Of a stretch of 64,000 bases of DNA, positions 53,689 through 61,049 are shown one piece after another (the stretch's first letter is position 1; every line of letters starts with the position of its first letter). This DNA comes from Labrenzia sp. 011. GTDB taxonomy: Bacteria > Pseudomonadota > Alphaproteobacteria > Rhizobiales > Stappiaceae. The notes beneath the pieces were generated by a model. That model saw only the letters and a list, made by a program, of their open reading frames with translations, did no database searches and was not told the DNA's origin. The position numbers and the translations under genes were made by a program. The stretch is taken from contig NZ_QCYM01000002.1 in NCBI RefSeq assembly GCF_003075075.1, positions 62,001-126,000 on the forward strand, written 5' to 3'.

Positions 53689-53998
53689 TTTCGAATATCG
53701 TTCTTCTGTTTTGTTGGGTTGGGCGCAGGTCCGGCATCCGCGGAAACCCTTGGGCCGGCGGCTGCGGCGCGACACTAGATCAACCTGCATTCATGTGCAA
53801 TCGCATGAAAGCAGGGAAGTTGAATGTGCCTGAAAGCCCGAGTCCGCCCGTCCGCGCGTGCGCCCTTGCGGGCAGCGCCGGAATGCGAGGGCGGGCGCGC
53901 AGTCAAATGTCGCAAGTCCGTGACTTGAAGCTTTGGCGACAAGCCTATACACCGGGCCTTCGATCAGCCTTTGAACCGGCGTCACTGGAGAATGCATA
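53689..53998. other. Intergenic region upstream of lysS and the TerB-like gene
   Basis: These 310 bp separate divergent genes. The only structures I see are the inverted repeat and -10 element listed separately. Short open frames in it have no supporting features. Confidence 0.5.
53913..53951 (+). promoter_or_regulatory. Inverted repeat and -10 element before the TerB-like gene
   Basis: CAAGTCCGTGACTTG (53913-53927; 6-bp arms, CGT centre) overlaps a TTGAAG (53925-53930) that lies 15 bp before TATACA (53946-53951). The short spacer makes the promoter tentative, but an operator overlapping a -35 box is plausible. Confidence 0.35.
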
Positions 53999-54418
53999 GT
54001 GTCTAAGAATGAGCCGATCAGCGTTCAGGAAGCCCTCATCTACGTCATGGTCATCGTTTCGGCGTCGGACAATTCGATGACCGACAAGGAACTGGCCACC
54101 ATTGGCGACATGATCAAGATGTTGCCGGTGTTCAAGGACTATGACGGCAACAGCATCATTCCGGCGGCCCAGCGCTGCGGTGACATTCTTCAGGAAGAAA
54201 ACGGCCTGTCCCTCGTCCTGGAACTCGTCGGCGACATTCTGCCGGTGAAGCTCTACGACACCGCCTATGCGCTTGCAGTCGAAGTGGCTGCCGCGGATCT
54301 GGAGATCCATCAGGAAGAACTGCGGATTCTGCAGCTGCTTCGTGACCGGTTCCGCCTCGACAAGCTGACCGTTTCCGCCATCGAGCGCGGCGCGATCGCC
54401 CGCTACCGGACCGTCTAG
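53999..54418 (+). CDS. TerB-like (tellurite-resistance-type) protein
   Basis: The 139-residue all-helical acidic protein has two TerB-like halves with conserved acidic sites (ASDNSMTDKELATIGDMIKM and AADLEIHQEELRILQLLRDR). This fold binds metal ions in TerB. Single alphaproteobacterial members of this family have no proven tellurite role. The start is GTG 53999, with GGAG 11 bp upstream; no ATG fits. The gene stands alone, convergent with the MaoC-like gene (14 bp apart). Confidence 0.82.
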   Translation: MSKNEPISVQEALIYVMVIVSASDNSMTDKELATIGDMIKMLPVFKDYDGNSIIPAAQRCGDILQEENGLSLVLELVGDILPVKLYDTAYALAVEVAAADLEIHQEELRILQLLRDRFRLDKLTVSAIERGAIARYRTV

Positions 54419-54432
54419 AGCCCTCACCGCGC

Positions 54433-54891
54433 CTATTGGATCAGCACGATCCAGTCCGCGACCAGCGCCGGTTTGTCTTCGCCCTCGATCTCCACGGTGA
54501 CGGCGAAGGTCAGCCTGGTCTGCTGCGGGGCACGTGCGGCCAATTCCTTGAGGGAGAAGCGGCCGCGAACCCGTTTGCCGGAGCGCACCGGGGCGAGAAA
54601 ACGGACGGTGTCGAAACCGTAGTTCATCGACATCGAGGTCCCCTCGATCTCGCCGACCGCCTCGTAGAACATCGACGACAGAAGCGACAGCACCAGATAG
54701 CCGTGGGCGATGGTTCCCCCGAAGGGCGTACGGGCGGCGGCTTCCGGGTCGGTATGGATATACTGTCTGTCCCCGGTAATCCGGGCGAATTCGTCGATGC
54801 GGAGCTGATCGATCGCTTGCCAGTCAGAGAGACCGATCTCGGAGCCGATCCTTGCCGCGAGCGATTTCAGATCGCTGTGCTTTTCACCCAT
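54433..54891 (-). CDS. MaoC family hydratase/dehydratase
   Basis: The 152-residue hotdog protein has the R-specific hydratase signature (ITGDRQYIHTDPEAAARTPF followed by GGTIAHGYLVLSLL), with the catalytic Asp and His of the hydratase-2 motif, Asp near 39 and His near 44. It would hydrate 2-enoyl-CoA to (R)-3-hydroxyacyl-CoA; the physiological substrate is unknown. ATG 54891 is preceded by GGAG. Longer in-frame starts add an unlikely Arg-rich leader. Confidence 0.88.
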   Translation of the reverse strand: MGEKHSDLKSLAARIGSEIGLSDWQAIDQLRIDEFARITGDRQYIHTDPEAAARTPFGGTIAHGYLVLSLLSSMFYEAVGEIEGTSMSMNYGFDTVRFLAPVRSGKRVRGRFSLKELAARAPQQTRLTFAVTVEIEGEDKPALVADWIVLIQ

Positions 54892-55264
54892 GTCGCTTCT
54901 CCTTGCGGAGACCGGCGTCGCCCGCTCTGCCACGGACACGCGCCGTCTCCATGACATGATCTCGTGTGCGTCCCCCAATACGAAAGACCGGGACATGACC
55001 GCCGGATATGCGTCCCACAGGCTCATTCTTCATGCAGCTCTCCTCAAGATGACGCTTCCGTGCCCGACGGATCCCGTGGCGCAGGCCAGACCGGTCAATT
55101 TCTGCTCTTGTGACGATGTTCGATACCCGGACCGGTGAGAAAGCTCAAATTGGACATGTTTCCTTAACGGGCTACTAGCGGGCCGCACTTTATGAATCTA
55201 CACGAGGCCTGACCTGCCTTCGGGCGCAGCTGAAAATGACACCGATCTGTGCGGAGACCGGGAA
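54892..55264. other. Divergent intergenic region
   Basis: At least 373 bp separate the MaoC-like gene from the next gene to the right. I see no gene, repeat or clear promoter here. An in-frame extension of the MaoC frame runs through its left part but lacks any conserved start. Confidence 0.5.
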
Positions 55265-55375
55265 TTGACCATCCGATCTGTCAGAAACCACGCGAATGTG
55301 CGCTATCCGTTGAGGCGACACCGGCAACAGGTCGGCATGCTTCGCCCCGCGTATCCTGCGGGCACAAGAGTGCGC

Positions 55376-55669
55376 ATGCAGTCAGCCCGGGAGAAATCCC
55401 GCTGGGGCACCCGCCTGCTGATCGCATTGGCCGGCTGGATCTGCGCCATTCTTGCGGACTCGCTGGTGATGTTCGCCAACGACCACTTTCACATTGCCAA
55501 GGACAGGGACCCGGAACTCTTTTCCGTCGTTCTGGGAACCGGCTTCGCGGGCCACGCGATCTATGTGATTTTCGCCGCGCTTTCCATCACCCTGCTGACC
55601 GCCTTCGACCGCCAGAAGTGGATCCTGTGGCTGCTGATCGGATTTCTGGTCGGGTTGGCGAGTATCTGA
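55376..55669 (+). CDS. Small hypothetical membrane protein
   Basis: From ATG 55376 the product is 97 residues with three hydrophobic segments (LLIALAGWICAILADSLVMF, GHAIYVIFAALSITLLTAF and WILWLLIGFLVGLASI). I do not recognise a family. The start is uncertain: ATG 55337 and TTG 55265 are in frame, but the region before 55376 is basic and not hydrophobic. It is convergent with apaG, only 7 bp away. Confidence 0.6.
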   Translation: MQSAREKSRWGTRLLIALAGWICAILADSLVMFANDHFHIAKDRDPELFSVVLGTGFAGHAIYVIFAALSITLLTAFDRQKWILWLLIGFLVGLASI

Positions 55670-55676
55670 CGCCGGA

Positions 55677-56078
55677 TCAGTTCAGGCTGTGAATGGCGTC
55701 GGGCAGATCCAGGGAGAACGCCGGGATCACGACCTCGAACAGGGTGCCGTCCGGCCGTTCCATGGAATAGGAGCCTTCCATGATGCCGGAATCGGTGGTC
55801 AGCGGGCAGTGGGACGAATATTCGAAGGTCTCGCCGGGCTCGATCACCGGCTGTTCGCCGATGACCCCGTCACCACGAACTTCCGCCTGCCGGCCCATGG
55901 CGTCGGTGATCTGCCAATAGCGCGTCTTGAGCTGCACCGGCTCGGTGCCGCCGTTGTGGATCTCCACCATGTAAGCCCAGATGAACTCGCTTTCATCCGG
56001 CTTCGATTCATCGTCCAGATAAAACGGTTCGACCGAGACTTCGATCCCTTCGGTAGTGGCGCAATAACTGCCGGACAC
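55677..56078 (-). CDS. apaG: ApaG (Co2+/Mg2+ efflux) family protein
   Basis: The 133-residue protein is the single fibronectin-like ApaG domain: EVSVEPFYLDDESKPDES, WAYMVEIHNGG, LKTRYWQITDAMGRQAEV, SHCPLTTDSGIMEGSY. ApaG was linked to cobalt resistance in Salmonella, but its biochemical function is unclear. The gene stands alone between convergent and divergent neighbours. Confidence 0.93.
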   Translation of the reverse strand: MSGSYCATTEGIEVSVEPFYLDDESKPDESEFIWAYMVEIHNGGTEPVQLKTRYWQITDAMGRQAEVRGDGVIGEQPVIEPGETFEYSSHCPLTTDSGIMEGSYSMERPDGTLFEVVIPAFSLDLPDAIHSLN

Positions 56079-56247
56079 GATTGTTCCTTCTGGGTTCAGG
56101 CTCTGAGCCTTTCATTCAGGAGGGGCTTATAGGGCGAATGACACAAGCGTGAAAGAGGGTTGTTTGATCCGGAGCCGGATTTGCTTGTGATTTACAGCTG
56201 GATTTTGCATGTAGACGGCAGACAATTCACGAAAGACACGCCGCCAG

Positions 56248-56856
56248 ATGCTCGACGCCCGCCTGCGCCCGCTGATCGATCCGCCGCTCAACCAGATGGG
56301 ACGCTTGCTGGCGGCAGGCGGTGTCGGTCCGAACACCGTGACCCTGACCGGTTTCGCCCTTGGCATGGGCTCGGCGGCCGCGATTGCCGGCGGTTACTGG
56401 CTGGCCGGCCTGATCCTGATCGCCCTCAACCGGCTCGCCGACGGTCTGGACGGTGCGGTTGCCCGGGCCACCCGGAAGACGGATCTGGGCGGTTATCTGG
56501 ATATCACCCTGGATTTTTTCTTCTATGGCGCGATCCCGCTGGCCTTCGCTGTCCAGAACCCGCACGCCAATGCACTTGCCGCCGCCGCGCTGCTGGCAAG
56601 CTTCTACGCCAACGGCTCGGCCTTTCTCGCCTTCGCCATCATGGCGGAAAAGAACAAGCTCACGACTGACACCCAGGGGCAGAAATCGCTCTACTATCTC
56701 GGCGGCCTTGCCGAAGGCACGGAGACCATCGCGCTGTTCCTGCTGATGGCGCTCCTGCCCGGCTGGTTCCCGTTTTTCGCCTGGGGGTTTGCCTGCGTTT
56801 GCTTCATCTCCGCAGGCGCCCGGGTCATGATCGGAGTCAAGGCGTTGCGGAGCTAG
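56248..56856 (+). CDS. CDP-alcohol phosphatidyltransferase family protein
   Basis: The 202-residue membrane enzyme has the CDP-alcohol phosphotransferase motif (NRLADGLDGAVARATRKTD, then GGYLDITLDF), including the D-x2-DG-x2-AR and G-x3-D-x3-D residues, and about six hydrophobic helices. It joins a CDP-linked alcohol to an acceptor in phospholipid synthesis; the alcohol is not evident. Its stop codon overlaps the metZ stop region by 4 bp on the other strand, so the two genes are tightly convergent. Confidence 0.85.
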   Translation: MLDARLRPLIDPPLNQMGRLLAAGGVGPNTVTLTGFALGMGSAAAIAGGYWLAGLILIALNRLADGLDGAVARATRKTDLGGYLDITLDFFFYGAIPLAFAVQNPHANALAAAALLASFYANGSAFLAFAIMAEKNKLTTDTQGQKSLYYLGGLAEGTETIALFLLMALLPGWFPFFAWGFACVCFISAGARVMIGVKALRS

Positions 56857-58052
56857 ACCGCCGCCAGCGCCTTCTCCACATCCTCCAGAAGATCCAGCGG
56901 GTCTTCCAGGCCGACCGAAAGGCGCAACATGCCGTCGGTGATGCCGAGTTCGGCGCGGGCCTCCTCGCCGACCGACTGGTGGGTCGTGGTCGCCGGATGG
57001 GTGATGAGGCTTTTCGCGTCGCCCAGATTGTTGGAAATCCTGACGATTTCCAGCGCATTGGTAAAGCGGAAGGCGGCTTCCTTGCCACCGTCGATTTCAA
57101 TGGCGAGCATGGTGGACCCGCCGCGCATCTGCCGGCGGGCGACCTCCGCCTGCGGATGGTCGTCGCGGCCGGGATAGATCAGCCGTTTCACCTTGTTTTG
57201 TCCGGCGAGGAAATCGGCGATTTGTCCGGCCGTTTCCGTCTGGCGGGCAACGCGGATCGGCAGGGTTTCCAGGCCCTTCAGCAGCACCCAGGCGCTGAAG
57301 GGGCTCATGTGCGGACCCGTGTGCCGGATCAGCGGCATCACCTCGTCGGAGATCCACTCCTCGTCCGAAAGAACGACGCCGCCCAGACAGCGGCCCTGGC
57401 CATCGATATGCTTGGTCGCGGAATAGACGACCACATCGGCGCCGAGGCTCAGGGGCGACTGGAACAGGGGCGTGGCGAAGACATTGTCGACGACCAGGCG
57501 GGCCCCGGCCTCCCTGGCGATCTGCGCCACCGCGGCGATATCGATGATTTCGAGGGTCGGATTGGTCGGGCTTTCCAGAAACATCGCCCGGGTGTTGGGG
57601 CGAACGGCGGCCTTCCATTGCTCGATATCGGTGCCGTCCACGAGCGTGCTTTCCACACCGAAGCGCGGCAGCAGGGTTTCGCAGATATAGCGGCAGGACC
57701 CGAAGAGCGCCTTGGCGGCGACCACATGGTCACCAGCCTTGACGCAGGCCATCAGCGCCAGCGTGACGGCGGCCATGCCGCTGGCGGTGCCTCTGGCGGC
57801 CTCCGCCCCTTCCAGCGCCTTGATGCGATCCTCGAACATGGTGACGGTCGGATTGGCGTAGCGGGAATAGACGTAACCGGGGTCCTCGCCGTTGAAACGG
57901 GCTTCGGCGGCTTGCGCGTCGTCATAGACGAAGCCCTGAGTGAGATACAGGGTTTCGGAGGTTTCACCGAAGGGTGACCGCATGGTCCCGCCGTGAACCA
58001 GCGTGGTTGACGGGCGCCAGTTTTTACTTCCGGTCTTGGTGTTCTCAGTCAT
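56853..58052 (-). CDS. metZ: O-succinylhomoserine sulfhydrylase
   Basis: The 399-residue Cys/Met metabolism PLP enzyme has YSRYANPTVTMFEDRIKALE, FLESPTNPTLEIID, and the Schiff-base Lys in VVYSATKHIDGQGR. It makes homocysteine from O-succinylhomoserine and sulfide in methionine synthesis. The call as MetZ rather than cystathionine gamma-synthase rests on overall sequence and on the SAM-II riboswitch in its leader. ATG 58052 is preceded by GGAG. Control by SAM through the leader is expected. Confidence 0.93.
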   Translation of the reverse strand: MTENTKTGSKNWRPSTTLVHGGTMRSPFGETSETLYLTQGFVYDDAQAAEARFNGEDPGYVYSRYANPTVTMFEDRIKALEGAEAARGTASGMAAVTLALMACVKAGDHVVAAKALFGSCRYICETLLPRFGVESTLVDGTDIEQWKAAVRPNTRAMFLESPTNPTLEIIDIAAVAQIAREAGARLVVDNVFATPLFQSPLSLGADVVVYSATKHIDGQGRCLGGVVLSDEEWISDEVMPLIRHTGPHMSPFSAWVLLKGLETLPIRVARQTETAGQIADFLAGQNKVKRLIYPGRDDHPQAEVARRQMRGGSTMLAIEIDGGKEAAFRFTNALEIVRISNNLGDAKSLITHPATTTHQSVGEEARAELGITDGMLRLSVGLEDPLDLLEDVEKALAAV

Positions 58053-58072
58053 CTTCAGTCCACTCCAAATGC

Positions 58073-58104
58073 AAAAAACCCCAGCCAAAGGACCGGGGTT
58101 TGCA
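58073..58104 (-). terminator. Terminator hairpin in the metZ leader
   Basis: On the metZ strand, AAACCCC (58101-58095) pairs with GGGGTTT (58082-58076), followed by a T run to 58073. It lies between the SAM-II aptamer and the metZ ribosome-binding site. It could be the expression platform for transcription control by SAM. Confidence 0.7.
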
Positions 58105-58109
58105 CCTCC

Positions 58110-58172
58110 GGCCTTTTTAGCAACTTATTTAACGTGGCTGCAAGCCGGCCGGCCCAAATCACCACAACACGC
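58110..58172 (-). promoter_or_regulatory. SAM-II riboswitch aptamer
   Basis: The metZ-strand sequence contains the SAM-II conserved core pieces in order: TGGTGATTTG, CCGGCTTGCAGCCACG, TTAAATAAG and TTGCTAAAAAGG. These form the H-type pseudoknot that binds S-adenosylmethionine. SAM-II is characteristic of alphaproteobacterial met genes. Binding of SAM should lower metZ expression. The 5' edge coincides with the predicted transcription start. Confidence 0.95.
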
Positions 58173-58176
58173 AATT

Positions 58177-58205
58177 GTCGTAAGCGAAAACCGCTTGCGG
58201 GTCAA
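58177..58205 (-). promoter_or_regulatory. Promoter of the metZ riboswitch transcript
   Basis: On the minus strand, TTGACC (58205-58200) and TACGAC (58182-58177) are 17 bp apart. The predicted start is near 58170, right at the aptamer 5' end. Confidence 0.6.
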
Positions 58206-58279
58206 TCACCTTGGACAAAGAACCAGAAACCCTGTTGGCGCGGGCCGCCGCATCCGTTAAGGACGGTAGGAAGAAGATC

Positions 58280-59431
58280 ATGCGGGACACCCAGATGAAT
58301 GTGACAACGGCTCAGCCCCTGAACGGAAGCGCATCTCTTTCAGCCGAGGGCATACTGCCCGAGCGTGTCATCCATGCCATGTTCGCCGGCGGAGAGATTT
58401 CCGCACCCGAGCCACCGGTGAGTGGTCAGGTGCAGCCGGCCAGTCTCGACCTGCGCCTGGGCGCAGTCGCCTATCGCGTGCGCGCCAGCTTCCTGCCCGG
58501 CCCCCGGATCAGGGTCGCCCACCGGCTGGAGCAGCTCAAGCTGCACACGGTGGACCTGGCGGTCGGCGCCGTGCTGGAAACCGGCTGCGTCTATATCGTC
58601 CCCCTTCAGGAAAGCCTGGCGCTGGCGCCCGACATCTCGGCAACCGCCAATCCGAAAAGTTCCACCGGCCGCCTCGATGTCTTCACCCGGGTGATCACCG
58701 ACAACGGCCTTGCCTTCGACACGGTGCCGCCCGGCTACACGGGGCCGCTCTACGCGGAGATTTCTCCCCTCACCTTCCCGATCCTCGTGCGCACCGGCTC
58801 GCGGCTCAGCCAGATCCGTTTCCGGCGCGGGCACTCGCTGATCCCGGATGCCCGGCTGGAAGAGGTCCACAAGGCGCACACCCTGATGAGCGGTGGCAAC
58901 GAGCGTATCGGCAACGGTGTCCAGCTGTCCATCGACCTTGAGGGCGACGGTCCCGGCAGCCTGATCGGCTACCGCGCCAAACAGCATTCCGGCCTGATCG
59001 ACGTGGACAAGGTCGGCGCGCACGACCCGCTCGATTTCTGGGAACCGATCTATCGCCGCCGGACGGCGGAACTGATCCTCGATCCGGATGCGTTCTATAT
59101 CCTGGTCAGCCAGGAAGCGGTGCATGTGCCGCCGGACTATGCCGCCGAGATGGTGCCCTTCGATCCGCTGGTGGGCGAATTCCGCGTCCATTACGCGGGC
59201 TTCTTCGACCCGGGCTTCGGCCATGCGGGCGCGGGCGGCATCGGATCGCGGGCGGTGCTGGAAGTCCGATCCCACGACGTGCCCTTCATCGTCGAGCATG
59301 GCCAGACCATCGGCCGCCTTGTCTACGAGCATATGGCGGAACGGCCGGAGCGGCTTTACGGCGAGGGCATCGGCTCCAACTACCAGGGACAGGCACTGAA
59401 GCTCTCCAAGCATTTCAGGATGTCCGCCTGA
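58280..59431 (+). CDS. dcd: 2'-Deoxycytidine 5'-triphosphate deaminase, double-length form
   Basis: The 383-residue protein is about twice the length of E. coli Dcd and shows two dUTPase-like beta domains. The first has PASLDLRLGAVAYRV and ATANPKSSTGRLDVFTRV. The second repeats the fold with HSGLIDVDKVGAHDPLDFWE and GIGSRAVLEVRSHDVPFIV. It deaminates dCTP to dUTP for dTMP synthesis. Such fused forms are known in alphaproteobacteria. ATG 58280 is chosen for its AGGAAGAAG ribosome-binding site; a TTG at 58211 is in frame but unlikely. Confidence 0.9.
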   Translation: MRDTQMNVTTAQPLNGSASLSAEGILPERVIHAMFAGGEISAPEPPVSGQVQPASLDLRLGAVAYRVRASFLPGPRIRVAHRLEQLKLHTVDLAVGAVLETGCVYIVPLQESLALAPDISATANPKSSTGRLDVFTRVITDNGLAFDTVPPGYTGPLYAEISPLTFPILVRTGSRLSQIRFRRGHSLIPDARLEEVHKAHTLMSGGNERIGNGVQLSIDLEGDGPGSLIGYRAKQHSGLIDVDKVGAHDPLDFWEPIYRRRTAELILDPDAFYILVSQEAVHVPPDYAAEMVPFDPLVGEFRVHYAGFFDPGFGHAGAGGIGSRAVLEVRSHDVPFIVEHGQTIGRLVYEHMAERPERLYGEGIGSNYQGQALKLSKHFRMSA

Positions 59432-59437
59432 CACCAC

Positions 59438-59992
59438 ATGGCTTTCAAGACGATCACCCGCGAGTTCGAAGGCTTTCTGGAAGACCGGAAATCGCGCTTT
59501 CTTGCGCATCTGGTTCCGATGGACCGCTTCGAACAGCGCCTTGAGGAGCTGCGCAAGGAGCACCGGAAGGCGGCCCATATCGTCACGGCCCACCGGCGCC
59601 TTCTGGACGACGACCGGATCGAGGAAAGCGGCAAGGACGACGGCGAACCGGCAGGCACCTCCGGTATGCCCACCCTGCGGGTGCTGCAGGGTGCCGAGCT
59701 GATCAATTGCGCCGTGCTGATCGTGCGCTATTTCGGCGGAACGAAACTCGGCGGCGGCGGGCTCGCCCGCGCCTATTCAGGCGCTGCGCAGGACGCGATC
59801 AACAACGCCAGGCTTGTGCCCTTCCGGAAGATCCTTACCCGGCAGGTCAGTGCGGATTTCGCGGCGAATTCGGAGCTGGAACGGAAGATCGAGACGCTCG
59901 GCCTGACCGTGCTGTCGCGCGATTATACCGAGACCGGGGTGTCCCTGACGGTCGAAGGACCGGAAGATCTCATCGGACAGCTCGAGGCGTGA
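59438..59992 (+). CDS. YigZ/IMPACT family protein
   Basis: The 184-residue protein has the UPF0029/IMPACT N-terminal domain with the signature around DDGEPAGTSGMPTL and VRYFGGTKLGGGGLARAYSG, and a ferredoxin-like C-terminal domain. The eukaryotic relative IMPACT modulates translation; the bacterial function is unproven. It follows dcd by 6 bp on the same strand, so the two are co-transcribed. Confidence 0.92.
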   Translation: MAFKTITREFEGFLEDRKSRFLAHLVPMDRFEQRLEELRKEHRKAAHIVTAHRRLLDDDRIEESGKDDGEPAGTSGMPTLRVLQGAELINCAVLIVRYFGGTKLGGGGLARAYSGAAQDAINNARLVPFRKILTRQVSADFAANSELERKIETLGLTVLSRDYTETGVSLTVEGPEDLIGQLEA

Positions 59993-60011
59993 TTCGCGAC
60001 CGGCAGGGTCA

Positions 60012-60812
60012 TCAGGAGACCTTCCGTCCCATTTCCGCACGCAGCTGCTTCACTTCTCCTCTCAGCGCCTTCATCTCCTGAAGGATCAGCCCCGTGTCAT
60101 CATGGATGGCCTGACGGTTGGCGTCGGCCTCCGCATCATGCTCTTCCTGCATGGCCGAGACGATGATGCCGATGAACAGGTTCAGCACGGTGAAGGCTGT
60201 GCACAGAATGAAGGGCACGAAGAACAGCCAGGCCAAGGGGAAGGCCTCCATCACCGGCCGCACGATGCCCATGGACCAGCTTTCCAGCGTCATGACCTGG
60301 AACAGCGTGTAGAGCGAGCGGCCGATGGTGCCGAACCAGTCCGGAAAGGCCTCGCCATAGAGCTTGGTGGCCATGACGGAGAAGACATAAAACACCAGCG
60401 CCATCAGAACCATGATCGAGCCCATGCCGGGCAGCGCGGCGACGAGGCCGCCGATGACACGGCGCAGGGACGGCACGACGGAAATCAGGCGCAACGCCCT
60501 GAGAATACGCAGGGACCGCAGGACGGAAAACGCCCCGCTGGCCGGCATCAGCGCGATGGCGACGATGGTGAAATCGAAGACGCTCCACGGATCCCTGAAG
60601 AATTTCAATCCGTGGGCATAGAGCCTCAGGGCGAGCTCGATCACGAAAATGCCGAGGATCAGGCGATCCAGAAACAGCAGCAGGCCGCCCATCTCGCGCA
60701 TGACGGCGGGGCTGGTTTCCAGCCCGAGCGTCACCGCGTTCACGACGATGATGGCGACGATCGCGTATTCCCAATCGCGCGAGGCGACCAGCGCCCTGAT
60801 CCGATTTCGCAT
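60012..60812 (-). CDS. Bacterial voltage-gated sodium channel (NaChBac/NavAb family)
   Basis: The 266-residue protein has six membrane helices: a voltage sensor with an arginine-rich S4 (VLRSLRILRALRLISVV), and a pore with selectivity filter TLESWSMG, matching the BacNav filter TLESWSMGIVRP. After S6 (VLNLFIGIIVSAMQEEHDAE) a C-terminal amphipathic coiled coil (LILQEMKALRGEVKQLRAEM) should hold the tetramer together. It would carry Na+ across the inner membrane on depolarisation. It has an AGGTAA ribosome-binding site and no operon partners. Confidence 0.93.
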   Translation of the reverse strand: MRNRIRALVASRDWEYAIVAIIVVNAVTLGLETSPAVMREMGGLLLFLDRLILGIFVIELALRLYAHGLKFFRDPWSVFDFTIVAIALMPASGAFSVLRSLRILRALRLISVVPSLRRVIGGLVAALPGMGSIMVLMALVFYVFSVMATKLYGEAFPDWFGTIGRSLYTLFQVMTLESWSMGIVRPVMEAFPLAWLFFVPFILCTAFTVLNLFIGIIVSAMQEEHDAEADANRQAIHDDTGLILQEMKALRGEVKQLRAEMGRKVS

Positions 60813-60919
60813 TTACCTGCCCTGGACTGTGACCCAACCTGAGATGCGCCTTCATGCGCCGGGCGAAAGATGGCGTTTCCGGCGCTGCAGTGCAAGATGC
60901 CGACGGGTCAAAAGCCCGC

Positions 60920-60948
60920 TTGACAGGTCGGGCAAGTGGGAGCAAAAA
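60920..60948 (+). promoter_or_regulatory. Probable promoter of tRNA-Gly
   Basis: TTGACA at 60920-60925 is a consensus -35 box, and 17 bp later lies CAAAAA as a poor -10. The start would fall about 8 bp before the tRNA. Confidence 0.4.
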
Positions 60949-60962
60949 GCTCAAATATCTCG

Positions 60963-61036
60963 GCGGGTGTAGCTCAATGGTAGAGCAGAAGCTTCCCAAG
61001 CTTAAGACGAGGGTTCGATTCCCTTCACCCGCTCCA
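60963..61036 (+). tRNA. tRNA-Gly (anticodon CCC)
   Basis: The 74-nt sequence folds as a cloverleaf. It has a 7-bp acceptor stem (GCGGGTG with CACCCGC), D arm GCTC-AATGGTA-GAGC, anticodon loop TTCCCAA giving CCC, T arm GAGGG-TTCGATT-CCCTT, discriminator T and an encoded CCA. It reads GGG codons. There is no integrase or repeated 3' end next to it, so no sign of an integrated element. Confidence 0.96.
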
Positions 61037-61049
61037 GATTTTCAGACTT

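Noticed and set aside
60963-61049. tRNA-Gly as a possible integration site of a mobile element
   Set aside because: No integrase, direct repeat of the tRNA 3' end or change in composition follows it; a normal GMC oxidoreductase gene is adjacent.
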